DNA of 64,000 nucleotides from Batillaria attramentaria. Lineage: Eukaryota; Mollusca; Gastropoda; Batillariidae. Position numbers and translations under genes: made by a program. The stretch spans positions 1,098,212 to 1,162,211 of the forward strand of contig JACVVK020000191.1 of the NCBI GenBank assembly GCA_018292915.2. Reading direction: 5' to 3'. The number at the start of each line of letters is the position of its first letter. Positions within the stretch are counted from its first letter, which is position 1. The notes under the pieces are model-generated. The model saw only the letters and a program-made list of their open reading frames with translations, had not been told where the DNA came from and searched no databases. This document shows positions 45,076 through 56,959 of this stretch, piece by piece.

Positions 45076-45092
45076 TGTCCGTGGCCGGCGAT

Positions 45093-45233
45093 CACAGGTC
45101 CCCATAACCCCACTACACGAGGTGCAGACATTACCATCGCTTCTCTCGCTAGACGTGTCCAGGATCCCCTCTCCAGAGCTCAACGTCCATATGTCTGGCA
45201 GTGGTGTAGACCGCGTGCAGGCTGAGGGAGTTG
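45093..45233 (+). pseudogene. Orphan LRR fragment of the receptor inside intron 3 of copy 2
   Basis: CACTACACGAGGTGCAGACA through TCCAGAGCTCAACGTCCAT and ATGTCTGGCAGTGGTGTAGA matches copy 1 exon 4 at 10276-10440. An in-frame 36-nt piece (VYMFPNLETLNM region) is missing. Both flanks are unrelated. It encodes MQTLPSLLSLDVSRIPSPEL, parts of two leucine-rich repeats. No acceptor or donor fits, so it is a detached copy and not an exon. Confidence 0.82.
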
Positions 45234-45513
45234 GTAGTTTGAATTTGGAACAAGACCAATGGGAAAAAACAAACAAACAAAGAAACAAAGAAACAAAGAA
45301 ACAAACAACAAAAAACAAACAAACTGTTGTAGAGATCGCGAAAAGCCACTGCATTTCGATGGAAATTTCTAGACCATCCCAGAACATGCGAGTGCAGTAA
45401 CGTCAGTAGACTACGTAACCTTGGAAAGATTCCGTACTTGCCAGTAAGTTGAGGAATGTTCTAGATCTGACCTGTTTAGTATATAAGCGGCCTTGCGCAG
45501 CGTTCTGGGTGGG

Positions 45514-45625
45514 GGAGTCGGTGGCTCAACGGTTTGAGCGTTGGACTCGAGATCGAAAGGTCCCGTGTTCGAATCCCGACAGGGTCAAAATTTGTACAGG
45601 CCTTTTTCACGTGCCCCACTTCCAC
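45514..45625 (+). mobile_element. tRNA-headed SINE of another type
   Basis: GAGTCGGTGGCTCAACGGTT and CCCGTGTTCGAATCCCGAC look like A and B boxes. The following CAAAATTTGTACAGGCC resembles the SINE-A body only weakly. Confidence 0.5.
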
Positions 45626-45773
45626 TGACTGTGAACTGGATCTGTTCGTGTAACTTGTCCATTACAGTCAAGGATACATAAAGTGTGGCAGACCTGGCAG
45701 TCTGACTGGATTGAATAAGCGTTCAGCTGGACTGTACAGTTAGGGTAGCTATCCCCATCCCCCATAACCTGCC

Positions 45774-46446
45774 CCCTAGGGCCATCCCCGTACCGGGGGC
45801 CGAATCGTTAACACTAGGCCCCCGCAACCAAATAGCTAAGAAGGAAAAACATTAAAATACTCGGTGACAAGGAAAGTGGACAGTTGCGAACAACTTTGAG
45901 GTCCCCGTGCTATTTCACAATGTGCACAGAAGCGAGGAATTCTGTCAAATTCCAGCTAACCTGGGTGTTTAACGTCCTTTACAGCAGACGTTAATTTCGC
46001 GCTGCATAATGTTCAAGAGCACTTAATTATTTGGAAACGCCTCGCTAAGCTGTATAATGTTGTTAGCATAACAAAATAATACCGTACCCTGATTTTGGAG
46101 GAGACGATGTTGTTGACAGGTGTGACCGAAATTCCCCCGGGAAAAAAACGTCTGCTTTTGTTTTCAAGGGAAATCACTCCCACGCACAATAATCTCCGAG
46201 CCATGCTAAAAATTCACTGTGCCGGTGAATTTGACAGAATTCCTCGCTTCTGTGCACACTGTGAAATAACACGGGGGCCTTAAAGTTGTTCGCAACTGTC
46301 CACTTTCCTTGTCACCGAGTATTTTAATGTTTTTCCTTCTTAGCTATTACTTATCTCGGCTCGGTCTCGGTTAGCCCGACTTGGCCGTGGTTGCGGGGGC
46401 CTAGTGTTAACGATTCGGCCCCCGGTACGGGGATGCCCTAGGGCCG
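45774..46446. mobile_element. Foldback element with long arms
   Basis: The left arm, CCCTAGGGCCATCCCCGTAC to AGGAATTCTGTCAAATTC (about 45774-45952), is repeated inverted at about 46225-46446. The right arm has about 40 extra bases (CTCGGCTCGGTCTCGGTTAG). The 270-bp core has no gene. It is a MITE/foldback without recognisable target duplication. Confidence 0.8.
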
Positions 46447-47034
46447 TCTGCAATCACCTCGTTGTGGCGTGGACGATAAACCCCAGCTAACCAACCAACC
46501 GTTCTGGCTTCTTCTTTCATGAGTTTGTTCTCCACGCATCTTCTGTTAATAAAGTATTGGAGTTCTATCCTGTCGTATCCCGTGTCTTCTCTGCGAGTGC
46601 ACCGAGAGAGCGACATAGCAGGAGAAAAATAAACACAAACCCGCAGTGCCACGGCGTGGATAAAAGCTAAATCATCAAAGATCTTGGAATCTGATTCCAA
46701 GGTCTTTGGTGCTATGATTTTGAAGCGGCTACATGGGCGTCGGAAAGAACGACCCTCCCTTTTGTTTCAGTTTCAGTTCAGATCAAGATAGAATCTCTGC
46801 GCCTGCGAAAGTCCATACGCGCCTCCACCCCTATCTCTCATCTTTTTGCAAGGAGGGATGCCGGCCCGGGGATAATAATAATAATAATAATAATCTGAGT
46901 GGTAGCGCGTGGGTGTGGGTGGGTGTTTGAGAATTTAACGTTCTTTTCCACCACGTAAGGTACGACTTTCAATGCTCCGGTCTTGGGTTGAAATATTTGT
47001 GCTGGCCTTTTTTTTAGTAATAGTAATAATAATA
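46447..47034. other. Non-coding DNA with SINE-A scraps
   Basis: Has an (ATA)n run at about 46872-46894, a minus-strand SINE-A 3' end at about 46910-46960 and a plus-strand scrap AAATATTTGTGCTGGCC at about 46992. No gene seen. Confidence 0.55.
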
Positions 47035-47413
47035 ATGAGTATTGTATAGGCGTTTTACCCAATTTGATGAATCGGTTCAAAGTGCCGCGAACTGAACCCA
47101 ACACCCACGCTCACGTGTATCACACGTATTCTCTCACACTGGACATAAACACATTACAGTCACGTGGTGCGAAGGGTCAGCTCAGCTATTTCGGAGTTTA
47201 TAATTTCAATTTTATTTTTCAAATTTGGTGGGCTAAACATTTCCAAAGCAGAGGGGGAGGAAGCCGGAGTACCCGGAGAGAACCCCGACGATCGGCCCGA
47301 ATGAACGGTGGCCACATACGAGAAGGAAAAATTCTTGCCCCGAGTGGTACTCGAACCCCTGACCTCTCGCATTGGTGACAAGTCTCTTAACCACTAGACT
47401 ACCGACCGTCCCA
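47035..47413 (-). mobile_element. SINE-B, minus strand
   Basis: On the minus strand: GGGACGGTCGGTAGTCTAGT, GGTTAAGAGACTTG, a box AGGGGTTCGAGTACCACTC, then CATTCGGGCCGATCGTCGGG and GTTCTCTCCGGGTACTCCGG, and a tail matching 41325-41456. A plus-strand SINE-A end follows directly (47413-47480). Confidence 0.78.
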
Positions 47414-47640
47414 TTTCTCGTTGCACCGACTTTGATATCACCCATAGAGAAGGACGTTAAACTGCCAGACACCCACCCAGCCTACCCTCATCTTGTTTGG
47501 TTGCATACACGATACGTGTGGGGCCTTTTCAATACTGTCCTTGTTATACCATAGCTGTCGTGGAAACTCCATTGGCGAATTCTATTCTCTCTATCTGAGA
47601 TTCTCTTTTGAAATCGTTTTTTTTTTAATGTTTGTCACAG

Positions 47641-49829
47641 TGCGTACCACATGAACAAGAATGCGACGGCGTTGAACAGTGTGTTAACGGTGCAGATGAG
47701 AAACAGTGCTCTGGGAAGTCGGACCTCGCTGTCACAGACATCACCCCTCCAGCAAGTATAGACTTTGTCAGTGGAAACCCGAGGGTCACTCCCTTGGAAA
47801 AAGATCAGTATAAACCGATCATCATGTCCCCAGACTCATTTTGAATGTCCTGGTGTTATCTACTACTGCATGCCGGTATACCTACGCTGTAACGGCGTGT
47901 ACGACTGTCCGGGCAAAGAGGACGAGGCGGCGTGTGACAGCTACACGTGTCCCGGGTTCTACCGCTGCCGCGCATCTTCCATCTGTCTGCACCAGTCCAA
48001 TCTGTGTGACGGGCGTTACTCACTGTCCACTTCACGATGACGAGTTGCTGTGTGAAGAAACTTGTCCAGAGGGCTGCACGTGCTACGGACTGTCTTTCTT
48101 CTGCACGAGCAGTTTTTCCGGCAAACGCTTATCCTTACATGCGCTTCCTGGACGCTCGCGGCACCGGTATGACGTCAGCAAACGTATCATCCAATAGTCT
48201 TCTGGTTCACCTGAGTCTGGCAGGGTGCGGCTTGACACACCTGGACATGCCTCATCTGCCCAACATGAGGAGTCTGGATGTCAGCTACAATTTGTTGACG
48301 TCACTGGGTCATGCTGACCTTCTTAAACTGGTCAACCTTCAGGTTTTGTCTCTGACCGGTAATCCACTTTCACAGGTCACCATGACCCCGCTACACGAGG
48401 TGCAAACATTACCATCGCTTCTCTCGCTAGACGTGTCCAGGATCCCCTCTCCAGAGCTCAACGTCCACTTTGTGCACATGTTTCCTAATCTGGAGACACT
48501 CAATATGTCTGGCAGTGGCGTAGAGCGCGTGCAGAGGGAGGGATTCAGGCTCCTTACACAGCTGCGTGTGCTGGATCTTCGTGGATGTCCAATGACTGAG
48601 TTCCCACGAGGAGTGTTTCCAGGGACTTGACCAGCTGCACACTGTATTCGCCGATAACTACAAACTGTGCTGCCCTGATACTCTACCCACAGGTTTTAAT
48701 GAAGCCAACTGCCACGCGCCCAGTAGACGAAATTTCATCGTGTGATGCTTTGCTTCGTTCTGACATCTACCGCGTTCTGCTTTCCATCTTTACCACCCTG
48801 GCTCTGCTGGGTAACATAGGCAGCTTTGTGTATCGCGCCATCATCGACAAAGCCTCGAGAAGTCAGGCTTTCGGCGTGTTTGTCACTCACTTGTGTATGG
48901 CCGATTCTCTGATGGGCGTGTACCTGGCGGTGATTGGCGTGGCTGACAGGCTGTATCAGGGCAACTACCTGTGGAAGGACAGAGAGTGGAAACACAGCAC
49001 AGCGTGTAAAGCGGCCGGCTTTCTGTCTCTGTTGTCCAGCGAGGTGTCGGCCTTCATCGTCTGCCTCATCACGCTGGATCGCTTCCTCGTGCTGCGGTTC
49101 CCTTTCAGCCATTTCCATTTTCATAGACGTTCTGCTCACGTGGCTTGCGTCATCGTCTGGGCTGTTGGACTCGTTCTGGCCGCCATACCCGTACTTCCGA
49201 TGACGTCACACTGGGAGTTCTACAGCCAGACAGGAATCTGTATTCCGCTGCCAATCACGCGGAACGATTTTGCCGGCCACACCTACTCCTTCAGCGTGGT
49301 CATCATCCTCAACTCCGTCCTATTTCTGATGATCGCGGTGGGTCAGATGTTCATCTACTGGTCGATCCGCACCAACAGCATGACCGCTTCAGACACAACC
49401 CAAAAGTCCAAGGACCTGACCATCGCCCGCCGACTGATCACCGTAGCTATATCCGACTTCCTGTGCTGGTTCCCCATCGGTTTGCTGGGACTGCTGGCGG
49501 CGGACGGTGTCCCCGTTCCTGGCGAGGTCAACGTGACTATGGCCATCGTTGTTCTGCCCATCAACTCGGCCCTCAACCCTTTCCTCTACACTCTCAACAT
49601 GCTGCTCGAGAGACGGCGCCGTGCTCATGAACGACGGATGACCAGGCTGATCCTGTCCCGAGAAGTATCTGAGAAAAATCCCTTGATGTACACCGAGAAA
49701 GAGGCGTTTGGTCTTGTGAAATGTTGGATTTCTGCAGGACTTGTGCCGGTTGGAAAATTAAAGAATTATGTCGAGGAAAACGTTGTTGAAAAGGAACACC
49801 AGATTCAACTTGTGTCACCACGACCTTGA
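47641..49829 (+). CDS. GRL101-like receptor copy 2, exon 4: LDLa, LRR and seven-helix GPCR, with five +1 frameshifts
   Basis: The acceptor is TTTGTCACAG at 47640. Against copy 1 this exon has five one-base insertions, all lengthening a homopolymer: A at 47812-47814, G at 48011-48013, T at 48113-48117, T at 48616-48618 and C at 48719-48721. 2,189 minus 5 is 2,184 nt, exactly copy 1. Frames between the breaks give the LDLa modules, LRRs (LRSLDVSYNLLTSL form) and hinge; from about 48733 the seven-helix part is unbroken (LDRFLVLRFPF, CWFPIG, NPFLY). The last 40 residues differ from copy 1. There are no extra nonsense codons or deletions, which is odd for a pseudogene; assembly error is a good alternative. 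Confidence 0.82.
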
Positions 49830-50094
49830 TTTAAAAAAAAAAAATTAATCTTACATAAAGAAAAGGTGCGAGAAATTCAAATACGGACCACTTTCCGTTT
49901 CTGGTTTCAGGAATCAAGAGGTCATTTCAATGACAAGAAATGACACGTCATGTTCAGAAGTATTGGAAAATGTTTTAAAGAACATTCTGCACAGTGATCA
50001 TACACAAATTACGTCCTAAACGTGTTTTTGGGGCACGGCACTGTGGCACATCTTCTTGCCCCAGGAAACTCTCCTTACCCCTAGCTCTGATGAT
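49830..50094. other. Downstream flank of receptor copy 2
   Basis: No gene. A MITE family 1 copy follows about 265 bp after the stop; copy 1 also has one in its downstream flank. Confidence 0.6.
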
Positions 50095-50367
50095 CTGGGC
50101 CGGCATGTAAAAGTCGAGGTTAGGGATTTTAGCCCCGGGTTAAAGTCTAGCCTCGAACTAAATTAGCTCTAGGGTTAAATTTCTGTTGTTGTTTTTTAAA
50201 TCAGGAAGCGTGTCCATCATGGTGCTTAAGCCGTTATAGAAGTTTTTTTCTTCTTCCATTCTTCGCTTCCTTTTTATTTAATTTCGTTTTGGGGTTTCTT
50301 TTGTCCTAGTCTGGGTTAGGCCCGCAGCCGTGGGTTAAATGAACCTCGAGTTTTACATACGGGGCCT
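50095..50367. mobile_element. MITE family 1, copy d
   Basis: CTGGGCCGGCATGTAAAAGT at the left, TTTTACATACGGGGCCTG at the right, inner GGTTTCTTTTGTCCTAGTCT. Same orientation as copy b. Confidence 0.85.
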
Positions 50368-51790
50368 GTTTCACTTTCCTTTTGTTTTTAATTATAATTT
50401 GTTGTGAATCGATGATGAACTGTGTTGGTGACTTCTTGATTTGTTATTGCTTTTTGTCGATTGACGCGTTTGGCTGCACGCAAAAGAAAAACTCATTTTC
50501 AAAACTTGAAGCATTGTTCGTGTTTGCCACTTGCAACACTCTCGGCGAGAACTAACCTTTTAGGCAAATATCGTGCACAAGGGGGGGGGGGGGGGGGGGG
50601 ACAAATGTATACCAGTCGTCCACTGGGAAGGGTGATTGTACACCAACAGCCTGACTGCCCAACTCTCGCGAGATTTCCGTGCTGTGTTGAGCACTGAACC
50701 GACGCGTTTCCGGCAATTCTAGAGCTGAGGAAAATCGTGGGGTAGAAGTGACTTACGGCGAAATGATCGAGTATTTGAAGACTGTGGATACGATCCGAAT
50801 GGTCGTTGAACCTGTTGAGGATGGGACAGAGAGTGCTTGGAAAAGACTTAGCTGAAATTGAAAAAGGGCGTCTTGGGTTTTTAACGGACATCGTCCGGTT
50901 GAAAGATGACGCCGCTCGCCGCGGCAGCCGTGCAATAATCGCACACCGTTCTAAAGTGTCGTGCACGACAACGATTTGCGTGATCGAAATGAAACTGTCA
51001 CAATTAATACGGATATTAAACTTATTGCTTATAAATCTCAATCATCTTATGGCCATATTCTTATAACGAGTCGCTTAAATCAAAGTCGTAAAAAAGTCCG
51101 CGGTCAAGTGACTTCACCATGCGAGACCCAATTCTAGTATACAATCGCACCCCGACTTGTGCAGCGGGTATACAATCGCCCATACCAGTGGATGACTAGT
51201 ATACATTTCCTCCTCCTTCGCATGACTGTTATACGTTTACAGCCCCCCGCCCCCACTCCCCCTCCCTGATAGGCGAACTATACCAACTGAGAATTAGATA
51301 TACACGTAACATATGAACTCGCGAGTGCGTCATTCGCGCTGAACGTCAAGGGTTCTCTGACTTTGCATTCAAGCTTCCTGCTTTAAATAAATATGTTCAG
51401 CCCTGTAGTGTGTTGATGGCTGGTGTTTGAATGAATGCGTTTGGGTTTAGACAAAGACATACAGATCGATCGCAACAACCGGTGTGTTCGTGAATCTGTT
51501 TTCCGTTTGAAACACACTTCTGAGGAGTGGATGGTCCAGAAATGAGCATCCTTTTCTCGAACAGTGCAGAAAACGTCCAGTATTTAAAAAGAAATGTGGA
51601 TAAATCCTAATGTATCAATTAGCCACGAAATAGTCTTCGTTGCTTGCGCGGCGTTAAGCCCTAAATAACTAACTTGATGTTTCAAACAATACACGATGTC
51701 TTGTGAAGACGCCGCAGCTGAACTGAACGGCTGTTCGTGCGAAACTTAGTGAAATCGATTGTAACTTCATAGGTGGTAAAGGTCACGGGT
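50368..51790. other. Intergenic DNA
   Basis: Contains a G run at 50581-50600. No gene or known repeat identified; the short frames have no recognisable protein pattern. Confidence 0.55.
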
Positions 51791-51791
51791 A

Positions 51792-52375
51792 CACCCCGAT
51801 AGCTCCCGACATCAATAGATCCCCGCACCGATAGATCCCCACCCCAATAGATCCCCGCAGTGATTCTAAATTCCGTGGTGTGGGGATCTATCGGTGGGGG
51901 GATGTACCGATGCGGGGTACTATCGGGATGGCACCCCGATAGCTCCCGACATCAATAGATCCCCGCACCGATAGATCCCCACACCAATAGATCCCCGAAG
52001 TGATTCTAAATTCCGTTAATAGCTGAGCTGACCCTTGGCACCAGGTCATTGTAAATGTATGTCAGTGTGAGTGAGTGAATGCGCGTGGTGACGTGAGTGT
52101 GCGTGTTGGGTTCAGGTCGCGGCGCTTTGAGCAAGTGTAGATCATTTGGAATAGCGCCTGCTGTCGTTTGAGTAATATCTGGACGTGTTGTGACACTGAC
52201 CACTCGTCAACTACGTCAAACCATGTTCATTTTAACTCATAAGACATCTACCGATGCGGGGATCTATCGGTGCGGGGATCTGTCGGTGCGGGGATCTAAC
52301 GATGCGGGGATCTAACGATGCGGGGATCTATCGGTGCGGGGATCTACCGATGCGGGGTACTATCGGGATGACCCC
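51792..52375. repeat. Inverted array of 16-bp GGGGATCTATCGGTGC units
   Basis: Units on the minus sense (CACCGATAGATCCCC) fill 51792-52000 in two near-identical 150-bp blocks. Units on the plus sense fill 52248-52375. The outer ends ACCCCGATAG and CTATCGGGAT are complementary. A SINE-B-like tail (about 52035-52200) lies between the arms. Confidence 0.8.
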
Positions 52376-52571
52376 AAGGTCACAATGTGAATGCCGCGAC
52401 TCCATCATCAGTGAATGTGTAGAAATTGTTTCCAAATAACTACCTTGCGCGTAAAAAAAAATTGGACAGATGTTTTCAAGCACAGATTTATCTGCCTACC
52501 CGAGTACTTTGATGTATTTTTCAATGGCGGGATTTTGATACCAGCGTTGACTGAAGTGGACAGCTTCAGTC

Positions 52572-52665
52572 CGGGTCTACATGGTGTCCGGGTCTACATA
52601 GTGTCCGGGTCTACATAGTGTCCGGGTCTACATAGTGTCCGGGTCTACATAGTGTCCGGGTCTAC
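52572..52665. repeat. 17-bp tandem repeat, about 6 units
   Basis: The unit TGTCCGGGTCTACATAG is repeated in perfect register. Confidence 0.9.
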
Positions 52666-53032
52666 TTATGCCATGGAAAGAAAAACGCTGCACTAAACCG
52701 GCCGCTAAAAGTATCGTGACAGTCAACGCTGCACATCAAGATCCACTTGAGACGGCGTTTTCTCGCTAAACCAAAACTTCCTTTAACAAATGACAAATAC
52801 ATGATTGCAGGTCGTAATATCTGTGTGTACAAAAAATAGGACAAATCTTCTGGCTATCTGAAAAAGGTATTGAATCACGACGTTCTTCGTACAGAAATGA
52901 TAAAACATATCCACCTTCGTAAAAAAAAAGTAATCTGGGCCCGTATGTAAAAGTCGAGGTTAATTTAACCCGCGGCTACGGGCCTAACCCAGACTAGGAC
53001 AAAAGAAACAAAAAACCAAAATTATATAAAAA

Positions 53033-53123
53033 CAAGATGGCCACTGACCAGCCCAATATGTTGTTTCCATTTAATCACCTGCTGTCGTCACGGTCGTTCT
53101 TTTGTAATGCCATGTATACGGGA

Positions 53124-53207
<84 letters not shown>

Positions 53208-53556
53208 CACACTCTCTCTCTCTCTCTCTCTCTCTCAATGGAAACAACTGACCGGGCTTGTCAGACCAATCTTGGTTTTGGAAGAGAGACGTCAAGTTGT
53301 TTTCTTTGAAATATATGACGTTTTCCTCATTGGGATGACGCATAATACATTTGACGTAATAACTTTGACTCGGATACAATTCTTGCAATGAAAGCAGCCC
53401 CATGAAAATTGAAGTGTTGCTGCTGCGCAGTGTAAAGATCGAATTTATACCGGCTCAATGTGTTTAACAGACAAGTCTGCGCGGCGAACGTTTTTTCACT
53501 ATGTGTTATGTCTGCTGCGCGCGCGCGCACACAGACACACACAGACATACGCGCGC

Positions 53557-53617
<61 letters not shown>

Positions 53618-54887
53618 GACTTGCGCGAGCCGCGTTTGTGCATGTGCTCCATTGAGACCTATGTGGTGTTCTCTCACTCTACTATGCTATTGAGTTAGAG
53701 TCAGTGGGAAAAACAAAGCTCACTACATCAATGAAACTCCCGCTTTCCCCGTCTACAAATAGAGAACTTCCGAAAAGTGACGACACACCCCCACGTCAAT
53801 CAAACATGACGTCGGCAAACTGACGCTGATACAGTTTTGCGTCAGTGCGCGTGTGCCTTTTCTGCGATGTTTGTGAGGCGTGTGGCTTGTGTAAAGGAAA
53901 TGTGCTTCGAGTACAAATTTTCGAGTCAACTGACGACAACGGCTGCAGTGAATTTTTCTAATTTTTTTGTATATTTTTTATGGCACCCCAGGCTCATTAT
54001 CTATGTATAGTAGGAGCGATTTGAGATCTAAAGTGTGTTCACCAGCACTTTCATCAGGTACGGTTTACGCCAAAAGTACAAAAGCGACAACCTCCAAAAT
54101 TCACCCAGTTGAGAGTCCGTATTTATGCTATCTATGTCCCAAACATGGAGTGGTTTAGGTAAATATTACGCCTTTAAACGCCAGAAAGCCACTTTTTTTG
54201 AAAAGGGCGATAACTCGCAAATCATGTGTGCAATCGTACCTGGATCGGGCCTTCTATTCAACAATCTTGATTCATTTAGAAACCCCAAATTTGAAATCGA
54301 TCGGTTCAGTATTTTCGGAGAAATAGGCATCTGAACTGGGTTCACATGCAATGTCAACTCAGGCTCGGTTTACATGAAAACTATAAGAGCGACCATTTTC
54401 TAGTAGTGAGTCAATTCAGAGTCCGTATTCAAGCTATCTACTGCCAAAAAAATTGAGTGATTTAAATAAATATTACGCCTGTACACGAAAGACAACCAAC
54501 TTGTCTCAAAAGGGCGATAACTCCCAAATCACTTAAGCAATCATCACACGCTTGAATCGTCTAATGTAACATTTTGATAAATTTGGATACCCCAAATTTG
54601 AAGCCATTCGGTTAAGTATTTTCGAAGAAACGGGGCCCGGACACAATTCACACACACACGCACATCCACACAGACGGCACTCAGGAGGAGGAGAACTGCG
54701 TTCGGAACATCATACGCGTCAGCATCGATGACGCAAGTTTTCTTACGTCATTGTCAGAGTTACACTTGCATAATCGTCTCTGCGGGAGATCGGCAGTGAC
54801 GTGCGTTTGTACCACAGATGCTTGCCTATGAACGTGGAAATTTTAGCCCGTCCTATTATGTTGTTTCCATTACTATGGAAACAACAT
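53033..54887. mobile_element. 1.85-kb insertion inside MITE copy e
   Basis: Starts CAAGATGGCCACTGACC and ends with a hairpin, TTGTTTCCATTACTATGGAAACAA. ATGTTGTTTCCAT appears near both ends. Inside are (CA)n(TC)n at 53127-53236, (ACGC)n at about 53550-53618 and two imperfect 300-bp copies (54060-54335, 54360-54630) sharing AAGGGCGATAACTC and ACCCCAAATTTGAA. No protein is recognisable, so its class is unknown. Confidence 0.5.
53127..53236. repeat. (CA)n(TC)n microsatellite
   Basis: About 39 CA units, then TC units. Confidence 0.95.
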
Positions 54888-54969
54888 AAAAAGGAAGCGA
54901 AGAAAGGTAGAAAATCCTTCTCTAACGGCTAAGGCACCATGGTGGAATGGACCCGCTTCCTGGTTAAAC

Positions 54970-55001
<32 letters not shown>

Positions 55002-55091
55002 GAAAATTTTACCCTAGAGCTAGTTTAGTTCGAGGTTAGACTCTAACCCTGGGCTAAAATCCCTAACCTCGACTTTTACATGCGGGCCCAG

Positions 55092-56342
55092 ATCGCCTTC
55101 TCCGAGAATACTCCAGGTAGACATAAACAGGTAACACAGCTGTAGAACCATGTATGCATCATGTAGCGTGTGTAGCGTGAATTCTTGATCGTGCGCCGTA
55201 GAAATGCGATCGATCCATACTTGTGCACTTTTAATCATCACGAGTCTTTCCTTAGCACATGAAGACTTTTAGTGAACCGCTCTGTGTGTGTGTGTGTGTG
55301 TGTCAGTGTGTGTGTGTGTCAGTGTGTGTGTGTGTGTGTGTGTGTGTGAAGGCGTAAAGTCACTGGGTAAAAGGCTTGCACAAATTGTAGCCTTGTTGGA
55401 AACTTGAAGTTTCCCCACCTGACTTCCAGTACGACCAAGGCTCCCTCGTTTGACAGTTCATTTTGACCATGCTGGTTAAAGACCACACAATGAGGACATA
55501 CATCCAGCACTGTCTGCCTGCCTCCCAGGCAGGATTCCAACGACTCGAACAGTGATAGCTCCCCACACTACCAACTTTGCTATAAACTGGACTTACCGTT
55601 TCACAACGTAGTCATGGAGTTAATAATAATAAATAATAATAAATGGCATTTGTAGGGCTCATTTCTTTAAATAAATCTCAATGCGCCAATCACTCACCGA
55701 CACTCACGCACATTTTAGAACGATGGATAGACATACACAGGTGAAACTTACTAGTCAAACAGGAAATTACTTGAGTTGGTTATTTATGGCTTTACGCCGC
55801 GCAAGCAACAAAGGCTAATTCGCGGCTAAGGAAATTACGGAACGTTTTAAGATTGCTTTTGAAAACAGACTACGCATTTCTCAGATTTGCAGGCAGAGAA
55901 TTCCAAAAGGTTGGAGCGACAAAACTGAAGAGCGCTCGCCAAAAGATTTCTAGTTGCGCTCGGTAATTTTGAGAAGCCTCTCGGACGAGGACCGGAATGT
56001 TCGCGACGGTTGATACGTGACAAGTTACTACTATTGTAATGTATAATTATATGTTATAGACATGTCAGTTATATTTCTCTCTCGATATTTTAAAATGTGT
56101 CTCGTCGTTAACACGCAAACATTGTCGCCAAAGACCCACTTTCACGCTAAATATCACCACTCATTAAATCTTAAGAGCACGAGCTCGACCATCCCCTGCA
56201 GACTACATGATAAGACGTGGTAAAAGTAAACAGCCACTGTACACCAGTAGGAACCACTTCAACCTACCATTATACAATGCATGGGCCTACTGCTATGCCC
56301 AAGACCGCTGCGTACATCCTAAACCAACAGGTATCACCGTTA
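55092..56342. other. Intergenic DNA with diverged repeats
   Basis: Has (GT)n at about 55283-55348, the repeat shared with 31540-31865 at 55370-55622, and retroposon tail debris from 55621 (AATAATAATAAATGGCATTT, then AATGCGCCAATCACTCACCG). No gene seen. Confidence 0.55.
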
Positions 56343-56585
56343 CGTGAATCTGTAGAAGGCAAGTTGAAACAGATAACTTTTAAGCTCTAACTTAAAATAT
56401 GACAGAGCAGGTTGCTGTCTCACTCTAACAGGCAGAGAGTTCCAGATTGTTCGGGTGGTAAACCGGAAACAGCGTTCGCCCCAAGATTTCAAATTTCGCT
56501 TAGGAATTTTGAGAAACTGCTCACTGGACGAGCGGAGGGTACGCGACGGAGTATAGGTGCAGAGTAAAGCGGACAGATAAGGCAA
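56343..56585 (-). pseudogene. LINE C-terminal fragment, minus strand
   Basis: The minus-strand frame reads RSSSEQFLKIPKRNLKSWGE, then RCFRFTTRTIWNSLPVRVRQ, then FKLELKSYLF, the typical end of CR1/RTE-like LINE proteins (WNSLP...FK..LK..LF). Confidence 0.65.
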
Positions 56586-56587
56586 GG

Positions 56588-56759
56588 GTGGGGGTGGTGG
56601 TTTGTCGGTTTAACGTCCTTTTCCACCACGTAAGGGTGACATCAAAGACGGGACAACGAGAAAAAGGCCAGCACAAATATTTGGCCTCAGCTGGGATTCG
56701 AACTCACGACCCGTGCATTGAGAGTCCAACGCTCCACCATTCGGCTATCCCGGCTCCCC
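56588..56759 (-). mobile_element. SINE-A, full length, minus strand
   Basis: TCGGTTTAACGTCCTTTTCC through CCACCATTCGGCTATCCCGG to CTCCCC. Directly follows the LINE fragment. Confidence 0.85.
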
Positions 56760-56959
56760 GAAGAAGAGGGCAAGCTGTTCTTCCTAGTGAATTAATTTCC
56801 AGAGCCATTTTATTGTCAAGAACATGTTGATTTCAACATACCTTTCCATGTAATTTAACGAACTTGGGTTTCTCAGACAAACATACTAATACTTAACATT
56901 CCGCGGGGTTCGAGTAAAGACGAAGAGGTAGAAAGTCCTCGGTTTTCTTGTTCTGAATT

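Larger units (their letters stand above)
52935..55091. mobile_element. MITE family 1, copy e, split by a 1.85-kb insertion
   Basis: The left half (52935-53032) runs from CTGGGCCCGTATGTAAAAGT to the A-rich centre. The right half (54888-55091) resumes with AAGGAAGCGAAGAAAGG and ends ACTTTTACATGCGGGCCCAG. Together they make one complete element with nothing missing. Confidence 0.75.
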
